Shown piece by piece: positions 1 through 11,260 of a stretch of 64,000 nucleotides of DNA (its first letter is position 1; every line of letters begins with the position of its first letter). The notes below the pieces were generated by a model. That model had not been told where the DNA came from, ran no database searches, and saw nothing but the letters and a program-made list of their open reading frames with translations. Location: the NCBI GenBank assembly GCA_946894095.1, contig OX335642.1, forward strand, positions 25,803,021 through 25,867,020, given 5' to 3'. The stretch comes from Incurvaria masculella (lineage: Eukaryota > Arthropoda > Insecta > Lepidoptera > Incurvariidae). Both the position numbers and the translations under genes were made by a program.

Positions 1-237
1 TCTGATTCAATTTTGATAGGGTTTTGTTTACTCAGTAGCTAGTACACATCCTCAACTATGTTTGAATCTATACTCAACACTATAATTATTTCCAAAAGTA
101 AAAGTATTTCGACTGTTCATCTTTTCATTCAGCCGGATGTGTATCCTAAACGCTTTGTTCGACTGTACCTTGGAAACGAAGGAAATAAACTCTCCGGTCA
201 CGTATGTTCAAGTCGTTACCTTGTCTGTCCTTTTGAC

Positions 238-780
238 GTCGGCCTACCCGGCGGGCCTAACTCATTCGCGGGCGCGGTACAAAACCATGCTGTTGCGCTC
301 TGGGACCTTCTCTGTTTGAAAGAATAACACAGGCTCCGTGATGAGGAAGATGCAACATGTCCACAAAAAAGACAATGTGCATAGTGTATGATTTGGTAAG
401 ATTTACGAAAATTTTAATTTCAAACGACTTATAGCTAAAAGTAAACCACGACCGCTGTAGCCAAAAATCTAACAAAAACCAAATAGATTATAAATCTTGA
501 TTAAATAAGCTATCTCTGATGACTAGTCTTTTTAAGATGTTTCTACTTTATCATTGCGTAATCCACCTCCAAAGTTATTGTATAAAACGCGCGGAAAATT
601 CGAACTTTCGGACCTTATAACTTAGAAACCAAACACAATTTTACAATGCTAATGTCATCAGACATCTAGTTCGATCAAATAAACCTATTTTGAGCAAAAT
701 TTTGGATCTCTGACAAGAAATATGGGCGTGATCTTCTTTCCCCTTTTGTATGGGGAGATGAGCGGGATGGGCCACCGTAA
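238..780 (+). mobile_element. TTAA-family MITE, degenerate copy A
   Basis: A non-autonomous DNA element of about 540 bp. It shares almost its whole length with copies at 13674-14187, 19588-20123 (opposite strand) and 51501-52051. The intact copies begin with TTAAGGTGGCCCAACCC and end with its inverse, so the terminal inverted repeats are flanked by TTAA. This copy has mutated ends (ggcctacccgg at the left, gggccaccgtaag at the right). TTAA target use suggests a piggyBac-type mobiliser, which is inference because the element encodes no protein. Short reading frames across it are spurious. Confidence 0.8.
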
Positions 781-947
781 GTGAATGGGACTTAGGAATT
801 ATTTTTCTTTGTTGTAACGAGTAACAAAGTTTTCGAACCTAGTGGCGCGACGCCTTGTCTCTTAATAATCTAGGTGAATCAACGCTGGGCGAGGTCGAAC
901 ATAGGTGACCGTTTTCGACCTTCGAGTCGTGCCGTGGGTCGGATTCG

Positions 948-1330
948 CATTTTTTTTATGTAACTCGACATGGATGTATAATACCAAACTGTCCGTCAGC
1001 TATTAGCCTAACACGCCACATATGAAATAGGTGCCATGCCAGGACCTTCCTTGTATTGCTCGGTTAGAATGAACTGGATGAAAAACACGGACAAATTTTC
1101 ATTGCCGCTTCGACCATCGTTCATTGAATGCGATGGCACCAACACGGGCGGGATTAACCCTACCACCTAGTAAGGAAGGGGACCTGCAGTTTTACGTGCA
1201 ATCCGAACCACAGCCAGGCTCAACGGTTGATAATGGTCACCCATCCAGAACCCAATCGCGGTCAGAGGTGCTTCACCCAGTTTTTAGAATCGCAAGGCGT
1301 CGCGCCACTGGGCTACCGAGCCTGCCGAAT
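948..1330 (-). mobile_element. 5S-rRNA-derived SINE (chimeric, minus strand)
   Basis: Read on the minus strand, the element starts near 1330 with tagcccagtggcgcga and continues into ctggatgggtgacc, which matches the 3' half of insect 5S rRNA. It then runs into a body and tail shared with the tRNA-headed SINEs at 14866-15395 and 30120-30335. The tail includes 'catggcacctatttc' and 'gtataatac...catgtcgag' segments. The architecture resembles the Helicoverpa HaSE1/HaSE3 chimeric SINEs as I remember them. The assignment to that exact family is from memory. Confidence 0.65.
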
Positions 1331-1374
1331 GCTGAATGAACGATAATTAAACCGGTCATTACAATTTACCGAGT

Positions 1375-1460
1375 TTTCCATCCAGTTAAATGTATCCGAG
1401 CAATATAATGAAGGTCCTGGCATGGCACCTAATTCCCTCGTGTAAGGCTAACATATGAAA
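1375..1460 (+). mobile_element. SINE tail fragment in the opposite orientation
   Basis: Contains 'aaggtcctggcatggcacct', the shared SINE tail sequence, here on the + strand. It lies directly beyond the minus-strand SINE at 948-1330, so the two copies sit in inverted orientation. Confidence 0.5.
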
Positions 1461-1668
1461 GCACGTGTGGTACATATTAGCAGTATCGTAACTAGCTTGT
1501 TGTGCGTCCGGTGGAAGCTTCTATAACTGCAACCTGTATGTACTTATGTATGCTAGGTACTTACTTTCATGTACGACACAAAACTTGATCCAGGGACACC
1601 ATGGTAACTTAATTATCAGGGTCATCAGAAGTGTACTTGCATTTCGTACCATCTAAGAAGTACATTTC

Positions 1669-1930
1669 AGAGCCTCAAGTCGGAGTTCTCACCTAAATCG
1701 GCGTTTACGGCAAACCGATCCACTGGCGTTTTTAAAAGTATGGAGAAATTGAAGAGCGCGCGCAGTGGACGTTAATAGAACCAACATTTGCGAGTCCGAG
1801 TTTGATTTGACAGCATACGTCGACGTTACCGTTAACGCCGACTCCGCGTTTTCATACAAATCGGAAATCCGAATTTGACTTTGACAGCTTGAAGAAGTAA
1901 GACCACAGAATATCCAGTAGTAGTTTATTT
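1669..1930 (+). mobile_element. MITE with AGAGC..CTAGTCC termini, 3'-truncated copy
   Basis: Shares 'ttggcgtttacgccaaaccgat', 'gaagagcgcgcgcagtgg' and 'gtttgatttgacagc'-type blocks with copies at 21622-21910, 23210-23555, 25051-25296 and 51150-51370. Only the left terminal region (agagcctcaagtcggagttctcacc) is recognisable here. The right terminus is missing. Confidence 0.7.
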
Positions 1931-2975
1931 GCCATGGTAACCGCCCTGGTCTGGTCATTTCTGCGCCCCTCTAGGGTCTGCGCCCTTTGCCCGGGCCCCG
2001 CTGTCACCACCCTAGTTACGGCGCTGGCAATTAGTCATCCTTCTCCACTTCCATAAAAATACATATTATGTAACATGAGTACTTCCTTGGAGTTATTTTC
2101 AAAACAACAAAGGCCTCTCTGATGTGACCACAGATATTTCGATGCGACCGCTTGCATGTCCCGTATCGACACCGGTTGTCATGACCTTATTTTCTGGATA
2201 CGCTAACCTGCTTGCCTTATCAGAACCACCACAATGCGTCCTCATACATCAGGGCATCTATTTGGATCATATACCACCCTACGTGCTCAATGTGAAAAGC
2301 CCAATTGTTTAAACATAATCACATCTTATGGGCACACACCCGCAGTTATGTTTCAAATACCTAGCTAGTATTTGGTTTTAAATGTCATTACCTCTCTGCA
2401 TTTACATCGAGTCAAACAAGTGTCGTTCTTTAACCTCATCCTGAAACTTAATCAAATTCCCGATCTGAGATGTCTTTGCGAACATGTTATGTATGCGCCT
2501 TTTGTAGATTTGCCGTTCTAAAAAGGTCCAGCCGTCTTGTAAATCGCCGCTATTTTGTGCTGCGAGGGATCCACCCTCAGTCACTTTACGAAGGGACTAA
2601 ACAAAAATACATCCGGACTCATTTGCGTTTTACGGTATTAACACATATTTCGTCGTCAAACATTATAAGAACCTATCAATATTAATTTATAGCCGCTTCA
2701 TTAAGCGACTGGTTCATTGTACAGTCGACCAAAGATTAAAGGATACACTGAAGGAAATGTCGTGAGCAACGACCTCATGACACTAGGAGTAGTCATTTTC
2801 TCTTCTGTGGGTAAACCCTAGGTAGACCTACAATTAATGCAATCCCTATACCTATGTTCCACAAACTTCCGCTCTTGGAAATTTACTTGGTCATTACTTC
2901 GTGACTCATTCGTTCAACCTTTGGTTGCGACACTTGCGATTTCAATATTCTTCGTTCCTCTATTTTAGTTTAGAA
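1931..2975. other. unannotated AT-rich stretch
   Basis: I see no conserved protein, RNA or repeat signature in this interval. The reading frames of 60-71 codons lack recognisable motifs and splice context. Confidence 0.5.
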
Positions 2976-3112
2976 TTGTATTTTTTTATATCACTGGACA
3001 TGGGTGCTTAACACCACACCCACCGTCATGATTTAACCTCAAAACACCGCATAATTAGGTGCCATGCCTGGAGCTCGCATTCGTGAAGAATTGCACTTAT
3101 CAATCTCAGAAA
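2976..3112 (-). mobile_element. SINE tail/body fragment
   Basis: Contains 'attaggtgccatgcc' and 'ctcgcattcgtgaagaa', which correspond to the SINE tail and the post-head region of the tRNA-headed copies at 15255-15395 and 24455-24605. The piece is internally deleted and runs directly into the GGAC-repeat element that follows. Confidence 0.5.
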
Positions 3113-3115
3113 GAG

Positions 3116-3507
3116 GAAAAACCGGCCAAGTGCGAGTCGGACTCGCACACGAAGGGTACCATCGTAGAAAAAAAAAAACAAAAAATCTCGTTTTTTGTAT
3201 GGTTTTAATAAGATTAAAAAATTATTAAGATTAAAGGGGGCTCTTTAATTTTAATTATTTTTTAATCTTACCTATTTGTTGTTATAGCGGCAAAATAAAT
3301 ACACACTCTGTGAAAATTTCAGCTGTCTACCTGTTACGGTTACTGAGATACAGCCCTGTGACAGACGGACAAACGGACGGACGGACGGACGGACGGACGG
3401 ACGGACGGACGGACGGACGGACGGACGGACGGACGGATGGACGGACGGACAGCGGAGGCTTAGTAATAGGGTTCCGTTTTCACCCTTTGGGTACGGAACC
3501 CTAAAAA
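3116..3507 (+). repeat. GGCCAAGTGCGAGTCGG interspersed repeat, copy 1, with GGAC microsatellite
   Basis: Begins with aaaaccggccaagtgcgag and passes through 'tatttgttgttatagcggca' and 'cacactctgtgaaaatttcag'. It then carries a long GGAC tetranucleotide run at about 3366-3450 and ends with 'gggtacggaaccctaaaaa'. At least eight further complete or partial copies occur in the window on both strands. The GGAC run varies in length between copies. Such microsatellite-bearing interspersed repeats are common in Lepidoptera. I do not assign a formal superfamily. Confidence 0.85.
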
Positions 3508-4000
3508 CGTGGTGCGTTCTACCAAGCTCTTCTTTCTGTTAGAACCCAGCTTCGAAACCTTCCCACGCTTATTCTTACGTTTCATAATTTGGCGTGATAT
3601 AACAATTACGTTAAGTACCGCGGGTGCCTGCCTAGGTATATCGCCGAGGTAGCTAGAGTTCAACAATACGAGTGCTCATTCTACCTACCACAGAATTGGG
3701 CATATGCTAGATACGCCTCGCCTTCGCCTGGGTAAACCGATTTTGATGATTATTTTTTTATTTTAAAGCTGGTGCTTCCCGTTTGGTCCCATTTCACTTT
3801 GGTTTAGTTCTGACAATGATATCCATGAGAAAATCATTTAAGTCCTTAATCTGCATTAAGTATGTGCTCGATAAATGGACGAATAAGTCAATATAACGCC
3901 AACCGATTTCGATGAATCTTTTTTTATTGGAAAGGACGTGTACAAATTAGTTAGTGTACTTCAGATTCACTAACAATAAAAAAATAAAAAAAAATACAAA
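3508..4000. other. intergenic stretch with no gene seen
   Basis: AT-rich DNA with two short 'aaccgattt(t/c)gatga' repeats (near 3737 and 3901). No coding or RNA feature recognised. Confidence 0.4.
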
Positions 4001-4235
4001 AAAAAATCCCGACTTCAAAGAAAAAGCACTAAAAAGTAAAAAATAATTGCTATTTTTGTAATTACGATCATTGTTATTTTTTGAGGCGGTGTCAGCCAAG
4101 GTAGCCAAGGTTCTCTTGACTGGCGCAGCGCGTGCCCGGCTGACGCCGACTCAAAAAATAACAATAATCTTAGCTACAAAAATGGCAATTATTTTTTTTA
4201 CTTTTTAGTGCTTTTTCTTTAAAGTCGGTTTTTTT
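4001..4235. mobile_element. foldback (palindromic) MITE
   Basis: The left arm (aaaaaatcccgacttcaaag ... ttgttattttttgag) is matched by an inverted right arm (ctcaaaaaataacaataatc ... ctttaaagtcggttttttt). The arms are about 90-110 bp around a short GC-rich centre (about 4095-4140, 'ctggcgcagcgcgtgcccgg'). It has no coding capacity. This near-complete hairpin is typical of foldback MITEs. Confidence 0.75.
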
Positions 4236-4319
4236 GTTACATTTTATTCAACTTTTGAATATCGCAAAAGCGAATCAGCAGTCGCTTGATCAAAAAATGT
4301 ATACCAAGTTTACCAGTAG

Positions 4320-4605
4320 TAAATATGACAGGATTACCTTTTGATTTCGAGATTTCTAAGGATTACCGAACCCTAAATGTATACGGTGAAGATAAAGTTA
4401 TGATTATACTGCAATGCTGACTTCTGACTACTGCACCCACGATTCCCCGACATTACCATGGATTTGTTAAGATTGCCAATGATTTCCTTGGGATTCCCAG
4501 ATTCCCTACGATTACCTATGATTCATCAGACTCCCGCCAGATTCGTATTATTACCTGAGATTATCAAACAATTGTACACCAGATTCCCTGAGTGAGTGAC
4601 CCCTG
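4320..4605. repeat. degenerate GATTACC/GATTCC-rich repeat, copy 1
   Basis: Short words such as 'aggattacc', 'agattccct' and 'gattacct' recur every 8-15 bp. The block 'cgattccccgacattacc' through 'ttccctgagtgagtgaccc' has a colinear counterpart at 12000-12570. This is probably an old, internally repetitive interspersed element. No protein coding is evident. Confidence 0.55.
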
Positions 4606-5082
4606 ACGCAAAAGTATGGATATCAGACGACCGAAATGAGCACGCTAGCGTTCTACAGTGACTCAGCCGAACAGTCAGCAAGAAGTGACGTAAAAAGAGT
4701 TCGTTCGTGTTGTACTACAGTGAAACAGACTGCGATTTTGTAGCTTTGTCCGTAGCCTCGATGTTAGAGGTCGCACGTTCAAAACCGCTGACAAACTTAA
4801 AAAACCGGTCTCTGCACCAGGACATATACGAGTAGGTATTACGCATTTTGTTTGTATGGAGACCCCAACGTTTTATATCGGGAAATGGGCAAAATCATTA
4901 TTGAACTGTGAAACTTTATTTTATTTGTACATAATATTGACGGCGCTAAGCTGTTGAAAAAGATAAGCCATTTAATAAGCTTAATGAATTGAATACAGTC
5001 AAGTTTTAAGAGGATAATTAGGTTTTGTTATGTAACTGGATATGGATGGCCGACTGACCGTCAGATGTTAGCCTAATAGAGG
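4606..5082. other. unannotated stretch with SINE tail scrap
   Basis: 'atgtaactggatatggatgg' at 5033-5052 resembles the SINE tail. Nothing else is recognisable. Confidence 0.35.
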
Positions 5083-5318
5083 AGATCAAGTTTCCTCAGT
5101 CAAATTAAGAAATATTTTTCTGAAATGTTGTACATTCTTTTTTGTTTTTTTGATAATATAAATTAACTTATATCCGTGATATACGCCTCTAAATGTGTGT
5201 ACAAATTCAATCAGGCGTAAATCATGGATATAAGTTAAAGTTATTAAAAATAACAAAAACGTACAGAGACTTTAATAAATGTGCGAAATTTCAGAAAAAA
5301 ATTAAACTTGATCACTTC
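5083..5318. mobile_element. foldback element
   Basis: Left arm 'gatcaagtttcctcag ... ttaacttatatccgtgat' pairs with the inverted right arm 'atcatggatataagttaaag ... aaacttgatcac'. The arms are about 105 bp around a centre near 5200. Both arms carry a tatacgcct/aggcgtaaat inner block. AT-rich and noncoding, so a MITE-like palindrome. Confidence 0.7.
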
Positions 5319-5820
5319 ATTATCTTCTCAAGAACGGCCTAGGCTAGCAGTTGAGTGGCTTATTTATTTATTTACTACTAATCGGGGCCGACATGTCATT
5401 CAAAGCCTTGTAGGATTTATTGAATTGTTTTTCTGAGTTGAATTGTTTTTATTGAATTGACCTTTCCATAGTTCTGAAATAGCCCGTGGGATGGTTTTTA
5501 TTCAATGAAATAGTTCGTCACAGATATTTTGCATTGCAACAAATCAATAAACTACATCATCACGGGTACCCTTTCTGGCTCCCAAGCCTTAACACCCTTC
5601 ATAATACACATGAATCTGTGCCGACGGATTTCCTGACGATGTTTTTCGTTCACCGTAAAGTATTCGTGTTACGCATATATTGCACTTATCAAACTCTAAA
5701 CGAGAAAGTTGCGTAGCCGCTGGGTATCGAACGAACCGATGAACGAACCCACGCTTCCCAATTGAAAAGCGCAGCCATCGACGTTTTAGCTTATATCGAT
5801 GAGCGCAGCCAAAACAGCTA
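5319..5820. other. unannotated stretch
   Basis: A faint SINE-like segment ('ttgcacttatcaaactctaa', 'gggtatcgaacg') lies at 5680-5740. No gene seen. Confidence 0.35.
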
Positions 5821-5825
5821 TAGTC

Positions 5826-6422
5826 TAGTAGGTCACGATGAAAATGGTAACGATAACGTAAATGGCTGAAACTGGGTTCACACGATAGAAACCAACCCTC
5901 TGATGTTAAATGCGTCGGGCGGCGTTTCTTAGATTAGGCGCCTTAAAAAAAGTGAGAAAAAGTGACAAAAAGCGACTAAAAGCAGACGTGATTCGGTAAA
6001 TGGCTACAAAATTACGAATAATGAAAGTATCAGTACATAATTGCTTAGTGATACCAAAACTGAACAAATATTTGGTTGCAATGCGTAGTTATAGGCGATT
6101 TAGGTTACAGATATAACTTTTGTTAAAATTAAGTATCTAATTAAAAACTTAATGGTTATTGTTGTAATAACAATTAATTAATAATAAAAAATTAATTAAT
6201 AAAAATTAATACGTATCAATATGTCCAGAAAATCAATATATTGATCAGTAGGTATATACCAACATCTATTTTGCATAGCCAATGTAGCTAACGCAATTAC
6301 TTGGCGCAGGCGGACCGACATATTTATCATCGGAGGGTTGGTCTCAAACCTGTGAACCCTGAGAGGACTTAGGAATTTACCTTATCGTGACCAAAAATGT
6401 CATGACCTCCCGAAATACTAGG
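5826..6422. mobile_element. long-TIR DNA element, copy 1
   Basis: The first ~90 bp (aggtcacgatgaaaatggta ... accaaccctctgatg) return inverted at the right end (catcggagggttggtctc ... ggtcatgacctccc, read inward). The second copy at 53268-53775 has the same arms. The core is AT-rich and noncoding. Elements with ~100-bp terminal inverted repeats and no transposase are non-autonomous. The superfamily is not determined. Confidence 0.7.
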
Positions 6423-6808
6423 CCGCGAACGTCTTTTTCGGCGCTAAATATCAACTCACTTTTTAGATGTTTTATATTTCCGCACTTCTTGAACGTCATT
6501 TTCGTTTGGTAAAAATCTGGTTTGTCCCATGAATACGTTGAAAGGTAAAATAACAATTTCGTTACTTAAATAAAATATTGTTTCGGGCAATACAGGCCAA
6601 GGAATCATACCACCGTCAACGCCCGGTATTAAAACTTTCCGGCGGAAAAAAACTCCGGAAGTGGGTCTATGTATATAGTCAGAGACGCGTGGCAAAAACC
6701 ATTTAAGCACGAAAAATACCTGTTTTTATTACTTTCCGTGGTGTGAAAATATTAAATTGATAAACAAAAAATTATAAGGACCACGGACCGTGTTGACTAC
6801 AGAATCCT
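6423..6808. other. unannotated stretch
   Basis: An 84-codon minus-strand frame crosses this interval but shows no recognisable domain or splice context. No repeat family recognised. Confidence 0.3.
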
Positions 6809-7050
6809 AAAAAAACCGGCCAAGTGCGAGTCGGACTCTCACACGAAGGGTTCCGTACCATCGTACAAGATTTGACACAAAAAAATCACGTATCTTGTAT
6901 GGGGCCCCCCTTTAATTTTTATATTTTTTTATTTTGCCTATTTGTTGTTATAGCGGCAAAATAAATACACACTCTCTGAAAATTTCAGCTGCCTACCTAT
7001 TACGGTTTATGAGATACAGCCCTGTGACAGACGGACGGACGGACGGACGG
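6809..7050 (+). repeat. GGCCAAGTGCGAGTCGG repeat, copy 2 (3'-truncated)
   Basis: Same start (aaccggccaagtgcgagtcg) and middle as copy 1. It stops within the first few GGAC units, with the 'gtacggaaccctaaa' end missing. Truncation at the microsatellite is notable because the run is the least stable part of the element. Confidence 0.85.
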
Positions 7051-7334
7051 TTTTTCACGTTTTTAGTCCCTTTTTAGCCTAAAGCATTTTTTTCGCCAAA
7101 CACGCGGGCTGTTGCATGCAAAACAATGACGCGCTGCGGAATGCAAAGCAGGCCCCATCGCCACATTCAAGGTCCACCGGTCGCGCTGGTTATACCATAG
7201 TATCCTTACGTATGTATACACACCGTGGCGTAGACACTGTTGTAGAAACCACAGAGTAGAAACCTTTCGAATATACATACCTACTTAGGTATCGTTAGGA
7301 AGACGGCGGCGCGGAGTCTCTTTCTACTTGGTCG

Positions 7335-7415
7335 CCCAAACCGGTTGCACATAGCCAGGCGCTACTGAGCGGCTCGTGCCTTAGTGGCGCGGGGCTTGCC
7401 TTGTATACCAGAGGT
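7335..7415 (+). mobile_element. tRNA-like SINE head fragment
   Basis: 'cggctcgtgccttagtggcg' followed by 'ataccagaggtcctgg' matches the tRNA-derived head seen in inverse at 15345-15395 and 24545-24605. The A-box-like segment (tgccttagtggcg) is present. The B-box segment (gggttcaat) is lost. Confidence 0.5.
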
Positions 7416-8149
7416 CCTGGTAACTTTTCCCAATATGTCACGACAGAAATATGTGTGGTGTTGGCGATTATTTTCATCTTTGCCTATACAGAGTGATACC
7501 GATGTAAAACTGTATTGCCCCTTGTATTTTAATCTTACTCCTTTATTGGACCCACCATCATTGGTACCATCGCATTGGATGAAAGATGGTCTAAGCGGCA
7601 CTAAAAACATCCGCGTTTTACATCCACCCAATTCCTTCGGAATGTGGAAGTTGGGTTTATATCATGACGTGGTTGTGGTATCCATGTTAGTTAAGTAATT
7701 TCTAATTTTAATCCGTTTACACTGAGGGTTGGTTTTTGTTTTGTTCTTTTGGCAGTATATATATTCTAGATCTAGCTTTGTATTTAATTTATTGTGGACG
7801 GAAAACCAGGAAAGCTTCTTTACTGAGTTGATCGAATCCGTGGATCTATCATCTTGTGAAATAAATGAAATCCCTGTCTAGTTCCATAAAAAAAAATACT
7901 GTGATCTTCGAAAATTCAGTAACCTGAACTACCTAATGTATCTCTAGAAAAAACATCGACGCCGTGCATACCGAACTCGCACTTTCTACGTAAGTACATA
8001 TCGTATTTGTATTCGTAAGTGACACTAGACGTGAAGTCACTGACTGAACAGCTGAGAGTGAAACAGAGAGTGTATAACATACGTATACTTTTGCTGATTT
8101 CTCTTTCCATCGGGAAAACATGGCGCCACCGCGCCTTTCCTACATTAAT
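7416..8149. other. unannotated stretch
   Basis: A 104-codon + strand frame (7384-7698) starts inside the SINE head, so it is unlikely to be a gene. No domain recognised. Confidence 0.35.
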
Positions 8150-8800
8150 GGTTCCTACATCCTTCATCTGCATTTCTGGGAGAAAATTCGCCCGCATCTG
8201 TCGGGTCGAGATCGCTACGGGAAAAAAACCATTGCTCCGCGTTTGTATGATTCGCATGCATCTGTATTATGTGGGTTCGATCCGGGAAGAAACTATTGGA
8301 ATTAGTCCGCGTCTGTATGATATGGGGTCTCTAATGGAAGAAACTATTAGCATTTGTCCGCATCTGTATGATCTGGGGTTGCTACTGGAACAAACTTTTT
8401 CCATTCGCCTGCATTTGTATTATCTGGGTTTGCTCCTGAAACAAAGTATTGGGATTCGTCCTTATCTGTATGATCTGGGGTCTCTACTGGAAGAAACTAT
8501 TAGCTTTTGTCCGCATCTGTATGATCTGGGGTCGCTACTGGAACAAACTATTTGCATTCGCCTGCGCCTGCATTATCTGGGTTCACTCTGGCAGAAACTA
8601 TTGGGATTCGTCCGCGTCTGTATGATCTGGGGTCTCTACTGAAATGAACTATTAGCATTAGTCCGCACCTGTATGATCTAGGGTAGATACTGAATCAAAC
8701 TATTTGCATTCGCCTGCAACTGTGTTATCTGGGTTCGCTACTGGAAGAAACTTAATATCGGGATTCGTCCGCGGATACATATAATTAGGAGTCGCTATTG
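8150..8800 (+). repeat. 51-bp minisatellite with three-unit higher-order pattern
   Basis: Monomers of 51 bp of the form 'tctgtatgatctggggtc...gaaactatt...cgtccgc' are repeated about ten times. The units alternate in three recognisable types (…GAAGAAACTATTAG, …GAACAAACTATTTG, …GAAACAAAGTATTGG), giving a 153-bp higher-order period. Because 51 is divisible by three, one + strand frame (8019-8642) stays open and reads as a 17-residue repeat. Units at both edges are more diverged. It has no signal peptide, splice context or known domain, so I call it a repeat rather than a gene. Confidence 0.85.
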
Positions 8801-10497
8801 GAATAAGACGCTCCATAGTTAAAAAATAAAAGATCGTGTTCACATAAATATCCATACAACAGGTCTAAGAATTTATTAAATGAACTCGTTAGAAGAATTT
8901 CCAAGAGCTAAAGACAAAAACAATTGATCAACACATACGAAGGCTTACATACCCAGGCTTTCCAAAAAGCAGAGATTTAAACCTTTTTAGAGTATTCAAC
9001 TCTTTTGGCAATGACTTCAATGATACAAATCTTAAAAAAAATCTGCCGGTTTTTCCGTATTTTTTGTGACCTGATAATCGCATTTGTAATGCCCTTGACC
9101 GTCCACGCCTCCGCCCACACTTCCGTCCGCCAGCGTAATATTTGAACTGCGCTAATGCTAAATCTATTTATCTACATAACTGTCCGTTCCGCTACTAGTC
9201 ACTGTAGCCATGATGATTCATAGGACATTACTTTGTGGATGATGACCACATAAAGCAAGTCGGGTTTGACCAAAGACTCGAAAAGTTGCCATAGTTAGTA
9301 AGTATCAAGTGTCGCGTGGTAAAAGTCGTTATAATATACCTACTTAGAAAACCCTTGTTTTTATTACTTTACGCATTGCAGAAGTATGAAAAAAAATCTA
9401 CGGTTGTAAAGAACATTAAAATCTGTGGAATGTGAATGTGTGAATGTGAACTACTTTACAAATATACTGCAAGACTGAACCCGACCCAGCAAAACATACC
9501 ATTCGCGGCTATCGCGTCTTTCAATTTCGCCATCGCTGTATACCCATAATTTGTAACCATGGGTACACATTGTAATGATTATTATTTATATATGTATTTA
9601 TTTATTTAATTTTATTTATATATATTTATTCTCATGCAGTCCCTCATCCCGCAATCAATGCCTCCTACTAACACAGTGGTTAAGATTGTACCTTCATACA
9701 TTGATTTAACGCTTTACCTGCGTTGCGGACATTGACTGCAAAGATTGAAGATTGAAACATATTGCCGTCGTCACCAAAATCGAATTTGTCATAAGACGCT
9801 AGAGCCAGTCCTAGGTTGAGTTAAGTAAATATACTTTTGCGTACTAATATACGAATCGTACGTTAAATATGCTCGTACCTACCTACGTACATTAGTTCTC
9901 TATTGTTTGATAGATAAAATGATTGTGCCTTGACACTAAGTGTTTGTAAGACATTAACAGCTATAAAGGTTGTAGTTTTTGTGAGTCTTTTCATGGTTGG
10001 TTAGTTCACTAGAACTGGCTTAGCATCATTATAGTCTATCTAGATCCTGGCCTCGGTTTAAAAATAATAACATTTCTCTTCCTTGGTTCTAAGCGGCCAT
10101 ATAAACTCTAGTAAATACTAACAAAACAATCTAAAATTCTTTACATTCTCGTCCACGTTTTCATTCAAATTATGCGTGTGCCTTCTACAAGCAACCTTAC
10201 TAAGGTGGATATTTATTGATAATACTTCCTGGTGAATTCCCTAGTGACTTCCTAAGAAAGGTGATTCACATTTGACCCCAGGCATTTCATTCAAGTTCTT
10301 TTACCTCCGTCCCTCATTTATACCAAGCTACGCCGTGTTTTCCCCACAATTACCTGCATGTGTGCAAAGCGTGGTTGGGTTTTTTCAATGTCAAACTACT
10401 TCAAACCGGTTTTATTTGGCAACATGCTTGTAAATTCCACATTGGTTTTTAGTTGTAAGTGTAAGCTTTAAAGTTTTTTATTGCAAGTCAATATCAG
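8801..10497. other. unannotated AT-rich stretch
   Basis: 1.7 kb with no long open frame, RNA-like fold or recognised repeat apart from an AT-rich simple stretch at 9580-9630. Confidence 0.45.
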
Positions 10498-10772
10498 TTT
10501 TTAGGGTTCCGTACCCAAAGGGTGCTAACGGAACCCTAATACTCCGTCCGTGCGTACGCCGGTCTGTCACAAGGCTGTATCCCACGAACCGTAATAGTTA
10601 GACAACAGATTTTTTCACAGAGTATGTAATTATTTTGCCGCTATAAGAAAGTTAAATTTGTAAAATTTAAAAATAATAAAAATTAAAAACCCATACAAAA
10701 AACCCTGATTTTTTTGTGTTACATCTTGTACGATGGTATGGAACCCTTCGTGTGCGAGGCACTTGGCCGTGT
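10498..10772 (-). repeat. GGCCAAGTGCGAGTCGG repeat, copy 3 (minus)
   Basis: Reads in inverse from 'ttagggttccgtacccaaag' through 'ctgtatcccacgaaccgtaa' to 'aacccttcgtgtgcgag'. The GGAC run has shrunk to about one unit and mutated, so this appears to be an older copy. Confidence 0.8.
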
Positions 10773-11149
10773 TCCGTGTGCACTAACTAAACGTAGCTTC
10801 TGCGGGTTGTAGTAATTCATAATGTTGTTGAGTTAATTTATCACAAATAGCGTAATTGTATTGTTTTAAATGTGACGTCTGTGGAATTTGATCGGTTACG
10901 ATTATAGTAGACAGACACTCATAACGGTTGAATGAAACGTGCCCATGCGTCATTGACTGGCACCCCTGTGACACTAGCGTGCGTGTTGTGAATCGGCCGG
11001 GGATACTTCGTTGTTTTTCCTCGTAGCAAGCGGTGCGTTGCGACTTTCTCAAGCGCAATGCACATGTTGGGCCAACGTCCGCAAATTACTAATACTTTTT
11101 CGTCGCCAATATTTAGACGCCGCCGCCGCCGCAAGAAATGAAAATGCAA
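10773..11149. other. unannotated stretch with CCG run
   Basis: A short trinucleotide run (gccgccgccgccgc) lies at 11120-11133. No coding or RNA feature supported. Confidence 0.35.
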
Positions 11150-11260
11150 CTGTCTAACTATTACGGTTTATAAGATACAGCCCGTTGACAGACAGACGGA
11201 CGAGTGCATAGCGGTGGCTACAAAATGGAATCCCGCCCTTTGGGTACGGAACTCTAAAAA
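11150..11260 (+). repeat. GGCCAAGTGCGAGTCGG repeat, 3' fragment
   Basis: Only the 3' third is present: 'attacggtttataagataca', a short gacagacggacg run and 'ctttgggtacggaactctaa'. Confidence 0.7.

Noticed and set aside
7384..7698. 104-codon frame and its antisense partner
   Set aside because: It begins inside a SINE head. No domain and no splice signals fitting a gene.
8019..8642. 207-codon frame over the 51-bp minisatellite as a protein gene
   Set aside because: The frame stays open because the repeat unit is a multiple of three. It has no leader, splice context or domain. Kept as a finding, not a gene.
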